A program made the position numbers and the translations under genes. Shown piece after piece: positions 7,371-15,959 of a DNA stretch of 33,446 nucleotides. The stretch lies in the NCBI RefSeq assembly GCF_004000785.1, contig NZ_BILX01000071.1, positions 1-33,446 of the forward strand. Reading direction: 5' to 3'. Position 1 is the stretch's first letter, and every line of letters begins with the position of its first letter. This stretch comes from Paenibacillus ehimensis NBRC 15659 (GTDB lineage Bacteria; Bacillota; Bacilli; Paenibacillales; NBRC-103111). The notes under the pieces were generated by a model that did not search any database, was not told the origin of the DNA, and saw only the letters and a program-made list of their open reading frames with translations.

Positions 7371-8753
7371 TCAGCCTTCCACGACACGGCTTTTCCGTAC
7401 GGCCTTGCCGAACTGAACATAGTAGAAGGCCAACATCGCAACATGCAGAACGGCGAGCACCGTATAAATATTGCTGAATACGAACGCGTTATGGTTCAAG
7501 GAGACGTTTGCCGGATTCCAGTGAAAAGCGGAACCGTGATCGACCATTTTACTGTACAGTCCGGCGGAGAGGGCTCCGGAAATAAAGTTCAGCAGCGAGA
7601 GCAGCCCCATCCCCACGCCGGTCTGGTCCTTGGGCAGCGTCCGGGAAATCGTATTCGACAATGCTACGACCATGAACGTCTGCCCGACGTTGCCCAAGAT
7701 CAGGAAGATCGCAATGGCGATCGGCGAAATTCCCGCAAAGGTCGACAGCAGGACGAAGCAGGCGATCAACAGCGCGGAGGCCGTGAAGTACAGAAACGGA
7801 TTGCCTTTGTCGTCCGCCAGCTTGCCGCCGGTTCTGCCCAGAAGCGCCGACGCGATGGCGGCCGGAACCATGCTGAAGCCTACCAAGCCCGGAGCCAGAC
7901 CGTTGACGAGGGATAGCAGCTGCGGGCTCAAAAAGGCGAGCGAGTACCCGACCCCGTTCACCACAAAAGCGATCGCAAGCCCGTAAGAATAGCTTTTATT
8001 GCGGAACAGCCGGGGTTGAACGAACGGTTCGGCCGCGGTCCGAATGCGCGCAATAAACAAGCCGAGCGTAAGCAGCGCGCATCCTGCAAGAAGCCAAGCC
8101 TCGTTCGTCACGGAGAGAAGCACCAGCGCTACCGTTATCGCCAGCAGGCCGCCGCCCAGCCAATCGATTTTCCCGGCATGCCCCGGTTCGTCGTCAAGAT
8201 ACTTGCGATAGAACGGGAGCGTAAGCAGTGCCAAGATAGGCAGCAGGAACAGCCAGCGCCAATGAACGACACTGACGATCAAAGCGGCGGTTGTCGGTCC
8301 GAGCGCTCCGCCGAGCGCCAGCCCGGCGGCCGCAATGCCCATTGCGCGGCCGCGCGTCTCCGGCGGGAAGTAGCGAATCGGTATGATCATGCCCGTTGCA
8401 GGCACGACCGAAGCTCCGGCAGCCTGCAAAACCCGCCCGAGCAGCACCATCCAATACGTTTGCGCAGCTAAACCGATCAAGGAACCCAAGGCGAAGAAAA
8501 TCAACCCGAACGTCAGCAAATTTTTGAGCTTATACTTATCGGCCAGCTTCCCGTAGGTGACCGAGCCGATCGCATAAATCAGCATATAGACCGAAGAGAC
8601 CCAACTGACCTCCGCAAGCGTTAGCCGGAATTCCGCTCCAATCTGCGGCAGCACGATGTTGAACATCGTCGCGCTCATGACGGAGATCACAAGGGTGAAA
8701 ACGAGGATGCGAATTAATTTTTCTCCTGTTTGCTGCTTGGTTGCCGTTTCCAC
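7371..8753 (-). CDS. 14-helix MFS efflux pump, Tet(K)/Tet(L)-like family
   Basis: A 460-residue integral membrane protein with about fourteen hydrophobic segments. Features shared with Tet(L)-type and related DHA2 pumps are the loop motif YGKLADKYKLKNLLTFG (between helices 2 and 3), the antiporter-type motif around AAGLALGGALGPTTAALI (helix 5), and HWRWLFLLPILALLTLPF soon after. These pumps exchange drugs or metal-drug complexes, or Na+/K+, for protons. Resemblance to Tet(L) is at family level; I would not predict tetracycline resistance from it. The start was set to GTG at 8753, which has GGGGGAG five bases upstream; the frame from 8807 would run into the AT-rich promoter region. The terminator at 7284-7318 follows. 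Confidence 0.85.
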   Translation of the reverse strand: METATKQQTGEKLIRILVFTLVISVMSATMFNIVLPQIGAEFRLTLAEVSWVSSVYMLIYAIGSVTYGKLADKYKLKNLLTFGLIFFALGSLIGLAAQTYWMVLLGRVLQAAGASVVPATGMIIPIRYFPPETRGRAMGIAAAGLALGGALGPTTAALIVSVVHWRWLFLLPILALLTLPFYRKYLDDEPGHAGKIDWLGGGLLAITVALVLLSVTNEAWLLAGCALLTLGLFIARIRTAAEPFVQPRLFRNKSYSYGLAIAFVVNGVGYSLAFLSPQLLSLVNGLAPGLVGFSMVPAAIASALLGRTGGKLADDKGNPFLYFTASALLIACFVLLSTFAGISPIAIAIFLILGNVGQTFMVVALSNTISRTLPKDQTGVGMGLLSLLNFISGALSAGLYSKMVDHGSAFHWNPANVSLNHNAFVFSNIYTVLAVLHVAMLAFYYVQFGKAVRKSRVVEG

Positions 8754-8765
8754 TCTGGCTCCCCC

Positions 8766-8870
8766 TTCCTGCTTTTTGATAAGGTTTATTTTACAATGGT
8801 TAATCAATAAATAATAATATATGTTGATCTATGTATTCATAACTTATGGTATATAAGAAGGTGACGGAAG
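8766..8870. promoter_or_regulatory. AT-rich promoter region of Tet(L)-like pump
   Basis: A markedly AT-rich stretch in an otherwise GC-rich window, immediately upstream of the pump gene. It holds several TTGATT- and TAAAAT-like elements on the minus strand, but no pair at ideal spacing that I can single out. Confidence 0.35.
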
Positions 8871-8918
8871 GACACGTCCTCCGACCTATTTCGGAAGCAT
8901 CATGGCCTTATGCATACA

Positions 8919-8978
8919 GCTGCTTCGCAAGTCCGGCGGATAGCTGCGTCTATTCACCGGACTTTCTCGGAAAGCAGC
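8919..8978. terminator. Long hairpin downstream of M23 gene
   Basis: Nested arms form one long hairpin: 8919-8925 with 8972-8978 (7 bp), 8929-8936 with 8957-8964 (8 bp) and 8940-8943 with 8950-8953 (4 bp, six-base loop). It begins 12 bases after the peptidase stop codon (minus strand). There is no U-run, so it may act as an RNA 3'-end stabiliser or an atypical terminator. Confidence 0.45.
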
Positions 8979-8990
8979 AGACTTGCCTGC

Positions 8991-10361
8991 CTAACGCGAT
9001 TGAGGCTCCTGCTTCAGCCATTGAAACGGAGTCGCATTAAAGAACAGATTCGGATTGACCGGAACGTTGTGCGCCCAGAACGTGAAATGCAGGTGCGGTC
9101 CGGTCGAGAATCCGGTCGAGCCCACCAGCCCGATAATATCGCCCCGTTTCACCCGGTCCCCCGTCTTCACCTGAAGCTTAGACAAATGCGCGTACTGGGA
9201 AAACAGATTCATGCCATGATCGATATAAATCGTATTGCCCGTCAAATAGAAGTTGTCCGCCAGTGCTACGATGCCGTCATTCGCCGCTTTAATCGGGGTG
9301 CCTTCCTTGGCCGCCAAGTCGATGGCCGTATGGGAGCTGGCAAACTTGCCGTTCACATAGCGGGTATGGCCGAACGGCGTCGTCAAGATCCCCTCGATCG
9401 GCTGAATAAAGGGCTCGGAGAACAGGAATACGGGTTCGGACTTGCTTCGCGCGGCATCGATTTTTTTCTGGTCGGCTTCGATTCGCTTCGTATCCTGACG
9501 CATGCTTTCCATCTGCTTCGATACCTTGAGATGCTGCGTCTCGAACTTTTTATCCTTGATCTTCAGCGTCTGATCGCCGATCGGATACGATCCTGGCTTA
9601 GTCTTCATCGGCACCGGAAGGTAGGTGAAATACCCGGCCTCGAACGGCCGCAGCACGTACGTCTTCCCCTGCCAAGCGACTTCGCCGGGCTTATCGTGCC
9701 TCACCAGCACGACGTCACCGGGACTGGCCGTATCCGGCAAGAGCGTCCAAGCGGAATCCATCGCCTTCTTGGCTTGCCCGGGAGAAGCGTACAAAGCCGC
9801 CTCCCGGCTAATCCGCTGCTGACGCTGCTTTTCCTCCTGGAGCGCATCCTTCACCGCAGGCGTCACCTCGGCATGCCAGGTTTGTCCCCCGTCCGTCGTC
9901 ACCAGCAGCGGATTGGCCAGATCCGTTCCGGCCGTGAGAAGCGCCCAGCCGACGCGGTCGGTTACAAATTGCGACTGCTTTACCGGGTAGTCTTTCGCCT
10001 GGTAAGCAATCGTTGTGAGCTTTTTGACATCGGTGTTGGAAGCGTTAGGCCCGTCCGTACCGGATGCTGCTGCTTCCGGGATTCCTGAGGCTTGCTCCGT
10101 CCAATGGACGCCTCCGTCCTCCGTCACGCGGCTTGTGCCGTCCGTATAACGAATCCAGCCTTTATCCAGATCAGTCATATGAAAATCGAGAATTTCGCGG
10201 CGGGCCGGGGCTTGCTTCTCGGCAGCCTCCGGCGCGGCGCCCTTCCCGGACGCAAGCAGCCATGCAGGGGGCTCGCCGCCGTATGCGACCAGCACCACAC
10301 AAGCGGCGGCAAGAGTCGTTCCGGCGAGCAAGTACCCTATCTTTTTGGAACGCGGCTTCAT
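8991..10361 (-). CDS. Membrane-anchored M23 endopeptidase with YCF48-like repeats
   Basis: A 456-residue exported protein. Residues about 8-28 form a signal anchor. Two YCF48/BNR-like beta-propeller repeats follow: GWIRYTDGTSRVTEDGGVHW (68-87) and VGWALLTAG...LLVTTDGGQTW (137-162). A charged coiled coil (about 268-308) leads to the C-terminal LytM/M23 domain with zinc and catalytic residues H344 and D348 (HTAID), H392, and H423/H425 (PHLHF). M23 enzymes cut peptide bridges in peptidoglycan. All expected residues are present, so activity is likely. The start at 10361 has GGAGGAG nine bases upstream. The N-terminal repeats are unusual for M23 enzymes and suggest a binding or sensing role on the outer face of the membrane. 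Confidence 0.9.
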   Translation of the reverse strand: MKPRSKKIGYLLAGTTLAAACVVLVAYGGEPPAWLLASGKGAAPEAAEKQAPARREILDFHMTDLDKGWIRYTDGTSRVTEDGGVHWTEQASGIPEAAASGTDGPNASNTDVKKLTTIAYQAKDYPVKQSQFVTDRVGWALLTAGTDLANPLLVTTDGGQTWHAEVTPAVKDALQEEKQRQQRISREAALYASPGQAKKAMDSAWTLLPDTASPGDVVLVRHDKPGEVAWQGKTYVLRPFEAGYFTYLPVPMKTKPGSYPIGDQTLKIKDKKFETQHLKVSKQMESMRQDTKRIEADQKKIDAARSKSEPVFLFSEPFIQPIEGILTTPFGHTRYVNGKFASSHTAIDLAAKEGTPIKAANDGIVALADNFYLTGNTIYIDHGMNLFSQYAHLSKLQVKTGDRVKRGDIIGLVGSTGFSTGPHLHFTFWAHNVPVNPNLFFNATPFQWLKQEPQSR

Positions 10362-10466
10362 CGTTCAGATCTCCTCCAATACAGCTTCTTCCATATCTAT
10401 GACTTCATCATACGATAGAAGCTGGCCGCTTGTCCAAGCCGCGCACCGGCAGGAGTCGTTTGCTGA

Positions 10467-10907
10467 TTAGTTGCCCAAAAACGCATTCAGCATCCAGACG
10501 TGCTTTTCCAGACTCGAATGGATAGCCAGCAGCAGATCGCCCGTCGTTTCGTCCTGCACGGACTCGGCGTATTTCATGCCGGTCTTCAGCTCCCCGATGA
10601 TCAGGGTAAAATCGTTCACCAGCGCCGCCACCATCCGCTCCGCCGACTCCTCGCCCTCCGCTTCGCGAACCGAGGCGAGCCGGAGGCTTCCGCTCATCGT
10701 CGCGACCGGCTTGCCGCCCAATGCCAGCAGCCGTTCGGCCAGCGCATCCACATGCAGCGCCGCTTCCGTATACAGCTCCTCGAATTTCGTATGCAGCGTG
10801 AAAAATTGAGGGCCTTTGACGTACCAGTGGTAATTATGCAGCTTGACGTACAGGACGGACCAGTTAGCGATTTGGTTGTTCAACAGCACGGTTAATTGTT
10901 CATTCAT
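10467..10907 (-). CDS. dps: Dps-family ferritin-like DNA protection protein
   Basis: A 146-residue mini-ferritin. The ferroxidase signature is present: HNYHWYVKG (H27), TLHTKFEELY (H39) and HVDALAERLLALGG (D54, E58), the usual intersubunit iron site of Dps dodecamers. These proteins oxidise Fe(II) with hydrogen peroxide, store the iron and shield DNA. The ATG at 10907 follows AAGGAGG by eight bases, which rules out the longer frame from 10970 that runs through the promoter. A PerR-like box and a sigma-A promoter lie directly upstream, fitting the peroxide control known for Bacillus MrgA. Confidence 0.95.
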   Translation of the reverse strand: MNEQLTVLLNNQIANWSVLYVKLHNYHWYVKGPQFFTLHTKFEELYTEAALHVDALAERLLALGGKPVATMSGSLRLASVREAEGEESAERMVAALVNDFTLIIGELKTGMKYAESVQDETTGDLLLAIHSSLEKHVWMLNAFLGN

Positions 10908-10933
10908 GGATGTTTCCTCCTTAGGGTTTATAT

Positions 10934-10948
10934 TTAGATTAGGTCTAA
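10934..10948. promoter_or_regulatory. PerR-like box of dps
   Basis: The 15-base dyad TTAGATTAGGTCTAA fits the 7-1-7 PerR consensus TTATAATNATTATAA at 10 of 14 fixed positions by my count. It lies between the -10 element and the dps ribosome site, where a bound repressor would block transcription. Confidence 0.55.
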
Positions 10949-10960
10949 ATTCATAATCTG

Positions 10961-10989
10961 ATTGTAGCACCGTCCGCCCCTTCTTTCAT
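10961..10989 (-). promoter_or_regulatory. Sigma-A-type promoter of dps
   Basis: On the minus strand ATGAAA (10989-10984), a 17-base spacer and TACAAT (10966-10961). The PerR-like box begins 12 bases further downstream. Confidence 0.6.
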
Positions 10990-11217
10990 GAAGAGAAAAT
11001 GAGGATCGGATGAAGATTTGATGAAGTTTGGCAGCATTCGGATTGAATTCCTGCGGCTGCGAAATGTCTGTGACCTGGATCACCAACGGGCCGTGATCCT
11101 TCTCACTGCTCCGGCCAACGGAAAGAGGTATGCTCAAGACAAGGGGCCGGGAGAGCCCGCTCCGAAGCGGCGTGAGAGCCGGCAGACAGCACAGTATACA
11201 TATAGAGGTGACTTTCC

Positions 11218-12234
11218 GTGGGAATGGCTTCCGCACCATCGCTTAACACTTACGCGCTTAATATGAAGTTTTTGCTTATCGCTTGCGTCGTCACAGCCAA
11301 TACGATCGAGCCGATGATCGACCGGAGCTCGCCCTTGTTCGCCCTTTACGAGACGATCTACTCGTTCCATATTCCGATGTTCGCGCTGGCGATGGGTTAC
11401 TTTGCCAAAAGCTTCCGTCTCGACCGGCCCGGCATCGATGGGCTTTGCACGATTGCGTATCAATATGTGTTATTCCAGACGCTGTACAGCTTGGCGGATA
11501 TCGTCTTCTTTCAAGCCAAAGGCGTGATTCATTCGTTCTTCATGCCCTACTCGCTGCTCTGGTTTCTGCTCAGCCACTTTTGCTGGAGGCTGCTCCTGCG
11601 CGCGTTCGTCCATATGCGCCACCCGCTGCTCGTCTCGCTTCTGCTTGGCGTCGCCGTCGGTTATCTCCCTTGGTCCGGGGCTTGGCTCAGCGTATCGCGG
11701 ACATTGGTCTACTTTCCGTTCTTCCTTGCGGGATACTTCCTGTCGCAGCATTGGGAAACGATGATCAAACGGCTGCGGATGCCTGCGGTCCTTCTCGGCC
11801 TAGCCGTCCTTTGCTTCTTCTGGCTGGGCGGACGAATCGATCCGCGCTGGCTGTACGGCAGCTTCACCTACGCGGAGGCCGGTCATCCGGAGTGGTATGC
11901 CGGAATATATCGCTTGGGGATGTACGGGGTACAGGCGGCCGCCTCGATCGCTTTTTTGAGCTTGGTGCCTTGGGCAGCCGGCCGGATTACGGATTGGGGG
12001 AAACGGACGGGGTATGTCTTTCTGCTTCATGCCTTCATTCTGAAATCGCTGCTCGCGGCAGGGGTTTACGTCTACCTGCAAACCCCTTGGAGCCAAGGGC
12101 TGACGATTATCGCCGGCTTCGGCATCGTCTGGCTGCTGTCGCAGCCATGGGTCGAAACCTACGCCAAACCATGGTTCGAGCCGGATATTACTTTCGTAAA
12201 GCGGCTTGTCCTCAAATCGCACGGAACCCCGTAA
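11218..12234 (+). CDS. Acyltransferase-3 / fucose 4-O-acetylase-like membrane protein
   Basis: A 338-residue protein with about ten hydrophobic segments, resembling the acyltransferase-3 family (fucose 4-O-acetylase group) that transfers acyl groups to sugars, lipids or cell-wall polymers across the membrane. The N-terminal pattern is typical: a short polar start, MKFLLIACVVTANTIEPM, then YSFHIPMFALAMGYFAKS. The histidine that follows the first helix in most relatives (VVxGH) is replaced by N28 here (VVTAN), so catalysis may differ. The start is GTG at 11218 with AGAGGTG seven bases upstream; an in-frame ATG at 11224 is also possible. A TATACA element lies upstream near 11198. The gene stands alone between dps and the two-component system. 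Confidence 0.8.
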   Translation: MGMASAPSLNTYALNMKFLLIACVVTANTIEPMIDRSSPLFALYETIYSFHIPMFALAMGYFAKSFRLDRPGIDGLCTIAYQYVLFQTLYSLADIVFFQAKGVIHSFFMPYSLLWFLLSHFCWRLLLRAFVHMRHPLLVSLLLGVAVGYLPWSGAWLSVSRTLVYFPFFLAGYFLSQHWETMIKRLRMPAVLLGLAVLCFFWLGGRIDPRWLYGSFTYAEAGHPEWYAGIYRLGMYGVQAAASIAFLSLVPWAAGRITDWGKRTGYVFLLHAFILKSLLAAGVYVYLQTPWSQGLTIIAGFGIVWLLSQPWVETYAKPWFEPDITFVKRLVLKSHGTP

Positions 12235-12253
12235 AAATCCCGGGGTTCTTTTT
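12224..12253 (+). terminator. Rho-independent terminator after acyltransferase gene
   Basis: GAACCCCG (12224-12231) pairs with CGGGGTTC (12241-12248) and is followed by TTTTTC on the plus strand. The 5' arm overlaps the last codons, and the TAA stop (12232-12234) lies in the loop. Confidence 0.88.
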
Positions 12254-12328
12254 CTTATGCGCTCACCGTCGGTGGTAAACAGGCGTCCTTGGGCAGCACT
12301 CCTTATCGGCACAGGCTGCCCTGCTGCT

Positions 12329-13948
12329 TCACATTCCTTTTCCCTTTATTTTCCCGGGGCTTACCCCAATGTATTTTTTAAACAGCTTGCTGAAGTAGGC
12401 CTCATCCTTAATCCCGACTTTCTCCGCCGCTTCGTAAACCTTGAGGTTCCGTTGTATAATCAGCTCTCTTGCTGTTTCCATCTTCGTACGGTTCACAAAA
12501 TGGGTAAAGCTTTCGCCGATTTCCTTCTTAAAGAGGTAGGAAAAATAACTCCGGCTCATATTGGAATATTTCGCTGCTTCCTCGAGCGATATGTTTTGCC
12601 CGATATTTTCGCATACATATCGCTTTACGCTCATAATTTCGGCTCTCGCCGTCTGGCCTTTGACGGAAACCATGGACTGCATGAACCCATCGATAAATTC
12701 GTCGACGGAGCCTTTGAGATCGTGCAGCGTTTCCGCGTCCAAAATCATCTCCGACCACTTCGTGTTCGATTCTTCGTCAACCACCCGTACGTGCTCTTTA
12801 TAAGGCTCAAGGACTTTCATGAAAATATACAGCACGTGGAGCAGCGACGTTTTCACCCGCATCGGATGATAGGCCCCATGGGATGCAATGCTGTGAAAAA
12901 ACCGGTCGATCACCGATTTCACCCCGTCGTAATCGTTGGCGTTCAAATAATCGATCAGCCGCTTCTCTTCCTCCAAGCCGAAAATAATTTCCTTATCCGT
13001 GAACTCCGGCATGTCGCCTGTAAAAATCAGGCTCGCTTTCCCCCGGTAAAAACGGTAACCGGATGCCTGCTTCGCTTTGGCATAAAGCGCCGGAACCTCC
13101 TTCAAGCTGCCGGTTTTTCCCGAAACGACCAAGGATACGGTTATATTCAGGTAACGCTTCAACGACCGGTTCATCTTCTGAAAAAGCTCCGGCAAGATTT
13201 GATGCTCGGGCGCTCGAAGGACCGTGGCGTCCAGCAAGATCAAATATTCCCCCTCGTCCAGCTCGGCAAACTCGGCTTTGGCAAAGTCGGCAAGCCCTTC
13301 CTGCAAAATGTTGAGAAACGAGGAGCTGAGCAGATGGCTGTCTCTCATCCTGCTTTTCGCCGGAGCGTCGTCATAGTCGTCGATCGCGCAGTACATGACG
13401 AGAAATTGGTTAAAATCCGGCCGGACCTGCATAATGGACGATTCTTTCTGGAATTCAACATAAGGAATCGAGCCGCTCATTAATTTTTTGTACAGGCCGT
13501 TTTTGATGACTTGCTTGTTGGCTCTCCATACCGATTCAAATGTGATTTTCTCTTCGTTTTGCAGCCGTTCCTTTTCGACCTGCGCCTTCGCTTTGAGCAG
13601 CACTTCCAGAAGCTGGTCCGGCTTCATCGAAAGCTTCAGAATGTAATCCTCCGCCCCCAGGCGCATGGCCTTCTTCACGCTGTCCATCTCATGATGGCAG
13701 CTCAGAACAACGATCTTGATCTGCGGAAACCGGGCCGACAGCCGTTCGATCAACTCAAGACCATCCATATTCGGCATTAAAATATCGGTAAGCACGATAT
13801 CGGGGCGGGTCGTCTCGATCAGTTCCAGCGCCTGCATGCCGTCCTCCGCCTGCCCGACAAACTCCAAGCCGTATTTCTCCCATTCGATACAGGATTTGAT
13901 CCCGATTCTGACGAGAGCTTCGTCATCCACGATCATGACCTTGAGCAT
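12329..13948 (-). CDS. YesN-type response regulator (REC plus AraC HTH)
   Basis: A 539-residue cytoplasmic regulator. An N-terminal receiver domain has D8/D9, the phosphoacceptor D55 (IVLTDILMPNMDG) and K105. A middle region of about 300 residues resembles the variable linker of YesN-type regulators. The C-terminal AraC double HTH spans about 437-535 (ISLEEAAKYSNMSRSYFSYLF, then VYEAAEKVGIKDEAYFSKLF, ending in GVSPGKIKG). The ATG at 13948 follows AGGAGG. It lies 27 bases downstream of the sensor kinase and surely forms one operon with it. Relatives usually activate an adjacent ABC importer and carbohydrate-use genes, here the Opp-type and frl/hyu genes just upstream. Confidence 0.95.
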   Translation of the reverse strand: MLKVMIVDDEALVRIGIKSCIEWEKYGLEFVGQAEDGMQALELIETTRPDIVLTDILMPNMDGLELIERLSARFPQIKIVVLSCHHEMDSVKKAMRLGAEDYILKLSMKPDQLLEVLLKAKAQVEKERLQNEEKITFESVWRANKQVIKNGLYKKLMSGSIPYVEFQKESSIMQVRPDFNQFLVMYCAIDDYDDAPAKSRMRDSHLLSSSFLNILQEGLADFAKAEFAELDEGEYLILLDATVLRAPEHQILPELFQKMNRSLKRYLNITVSLVVSGKTGSLKEVPALYAKAKQASGYRFYRGKASLIFTGDMPEFTDKEIIFGLEEEKRLIDYLNANDYDGVKSVIDRFFHSIASHGAYHPMRVKTSLLHVLYIFMKVLEPYKEHVRVVDEESNTKWSEMILDAETLHDLKGSVDEFIDGFMQSMVSVKGQTARAEIMSVKRYVCENIGQNISLEEAAKYSNMSRSYFSYLFKKEIGESFTHFVNRTKMETARELIIQRNLKVYEAAEKVGIKDEAYFSKLFKKYIGVSPGKIKGKGM

Positions 13949-13975
13949 AGGCCGTCCTCCTTTTCCCAGTAAGCC

Positions 13976-15877
13976 TCAAGATATAGTCTCCTCCGTTCCT
14001 GGTACCGCCGGGACCGTTACGGACACGGTCGTTCCGTGCCCGGGAGTTGACGCAATATGCAGTCCGAAGGGCTCGCCGTATTTGAGCCGCAGCCTGTCAT
14101 GAATATTTCGGAGCCCAATGCCGCTGAATTTATGCTGATGCCCCTGCTCTTCACCGGCCTCGTTGAATATTTCCGAGATCCGGAGCGGCGTCATGCCTTC
14201 CCCGTTGTCGGCCACATCGATTCGCAAGCAGCCCTCCTGCAAACAGGCCCGAATCTCGATCCGGCCGCCGGACCTTTTGTTCTTCAGCCCGTGCAGGATA
14301 CTGTTTTCCACAACCGGCTGAAGCAGCAGCTTCATAATTTTGTACCGCTCAAGCCGCGGATCGATGTCGAAGGCCAGTTCGAAGCTGTCGTTGTAACGGG
14401 CGTTCTGAATGTTCATATACGCCTGAAGCAGCTGCATTTCTTCCTTCAGCGTAATTTCCTCTTCGCCTTTCTTCATGCTGACCTCGAGCAGCCGTCCCAG
14501 ATCGGCAATCATGTTGGACGCATTGGCCGCCCCGTTCATCATGGCCGTCCATTTAATGTTGTTTAACGTATTGAACAAAAAATGCGGATTGATCTGCGCC
14601 TTCAGCGCTTCGTATTTCAATTCCTGCTCTCTTTTCTGCTCGTTCATCACTTTCTGAACCAGCTCATCGATCCGTTTAAACAGATGGTCGAAGCTTTTGA
14701 CGATGCCGTTGACATCGTTAGAGTACTCGATCTCCTTCGTTCCCAAACTGTAAATGCCGATCTTCTTCTTCTTTAAATCCCGGATGAGCAGCTTTAGCGG
14801 ATTCGTGATATAAAGGATCAGCGCGACGCTCGATAAAAGGAGAAGGCCGAACACGATATAATTGATGGTCAGTACTTTATTTTTCAAGCTTGACGTGCTT
14901 TTCATCACGTCTTCATAAGGGATCACCGAAACGACCGTCCAGTCAAGCCGGTTCAAATTGTAATAGTTGACCATATACCGTTTGCCGCCGGCTGCCCCGA
15001 TCACGTTATACCCTTTTTGGGTACCGTACAGCTTCAGTTCTTTGCTCACCTGCTCGATATCGCTGAATGGCGCTTCGCCGGAGCTTTTGATAATTTGATT
15101 TTGCCGGTCCAGCAGCAGTACCGATCCTTTGGAGCGGACCGTGAACAGCGAAACGAAATTGTCGAGGTCCACATTGATGATGACGATGCCGAGCGTTTCG
15201 CCGGTAAATCTGTCTTTGATCGTTTTGGCAAGGGAAACGTATTTCTTGTCTTCGCTTAATTTCGAGGATTGGTAAGTGAAGGGAACCGTCCAGACCGTCC
15301 CGCTTTCCTGCCGTACGAGGGAAGCAAACCACTTTTCCTGCTTCAGCCGCAAGCCGAATTCCTGTTTGAAATTCAAATACTCTTGATTTCTGTCGATATC
15401 GCTGACGACATTTCCCATGACGTTGCTGATAATTCCGTCGGAGCTCACGATGATCACGTGGGCATTGTAATTGAAAAACGTGTTGTTTTTGGCGAAATTC
15501 AAATGATTTTCGATACGCGAGATGCGGGAATAATCGTTCGGCGTCATCTCTTGAGGCGATTTCATTGTACCGAACGCTTCGAAAGCCGGATTTCTTGGAA
15601 ACGCATTCAAATTTGCCGTGACGATATCATCCAGACTCAGCACATTCGACAGTCTCATCATATCCAGCGTAACGTTCTCAATCTGATTGCCCACTTGCTC
15701 CAAATTGCTCAGCAGCAGATCGGAGGTTTCCTTTTCGAACAAAGTCTCCGTATGCTTGAAGCTGATATGGAGCGACAGAGATACGGCGATGAAGACGAGA
15801 AAAACGACAGAGACGATGATCCGAATCTGGAGATTGCGAAAAAGCGCCCGAATCCACTGCTTCAGCTTATACAGAAT
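13976..15877 (-). CDS. YesM-type sensor histidine kinase, apparent ATT start
   Basis: A 633-residue membrane kinase if read from ATT at 15877. TM1 is about residues 19-37, an extracellular Cache-like sensor about 40-330, TM2 about 335-357 followed by a HAMP-like linker, the His_kinase box QINPHFLFNT with H432, the N box VVENSILHG (N525), DNGEGM (557-562) and GIGLRNIHDR (586-595). No ATG, GTG or TTG lies in frame between the upstream stop and TTG at 15742, and starting there would delete TM1. AGGAGGG ends seven bases before ATT (CTG at 15874 is next). A sequencing error is the other explanation. The gene has its own promoter and lies 27 bases ahead of the response regulator. Confidence 0.9.
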   Translation of the reverse strand: MLYKLKQWIRALFRNLQIRIIVSVVFLVFIAVSLSLHISFKHTETLFEKETSDLLLSNLEQVGNQIENVTLDMMRLSNVLSLDDIVTANLNAFPRNPAFEAFGTMKSPQEMTPNDYSRISRIENHLNFAKNNTFFNYNAHVIIVSSDGIISNVMGNVVSDIDRNQEYLNFKQEFGLRLKQEKWFASLVRQESGTVWTVPFTYQSSKLSEDKKYVSLAKTIKDRFTGETLGIVIINVDLDNFVSLFTVRSKGSVLLLDRQNQIIKSSGEAPFSDIEQVSKELKLYGTQKGYNVIGAAGGKRYMVNYYNLNRLDWTVVSVIPYEDVMKSTSSLKNKVLTINYIVFGLLLLSSVALILYITNPLKLLIRDLKKKKIGIYSLGTKEIEYSNDVNGIVKSFDHLFKRIDELVQKVMNEQKREQELKYEALKAQINPHFLFNTLNNIKWTAMMNGAANASNMIADLGRLLEVSMKKGEEEITLKEEMQLLQAYMNIQNARYNDSFELAFDIDPRLERYKIMKLLLQPVVENSILHGLKNKRSGGRIEIRACLQEGCLRIDVADNGEGMTPLRISEIFNEAGEEQGHQHKFSGIGLRNIHDRLRLKYGEPFGLHIASTPGHGTTVSVTVPAVPGTEETIS

Positions 15878-15959
15878 CCGCTTCCCTCCTCATCCATGGT
15901 GACGTTTGCCCGTTCCGGTTCATAAGCCGGATGCATGCTGCCGAGGCGGTGTTTGTTCT

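Noticed and set aside
8910..10088. A 392-codon plus-strand open frame opposite the M23 gene
   Set aside because: It starts before the downstream hairpin and runs antisense through the catalytic domain, with no ribosome site.
11018..11266. An 82-codon plus-strand frame between dps and the acyltransferase gene
   Set aside because: It overlaps the acyltransferase start out of frame, lacks a proper ribosome site and has no recognisable pattern.
12206..13483. A 425-codon plus-strand open frame opposite the response regulator
   Set aside because: It begins inside the acyltransferase gene, crosses its terminator and mirrors a clear REC-AraC protein.
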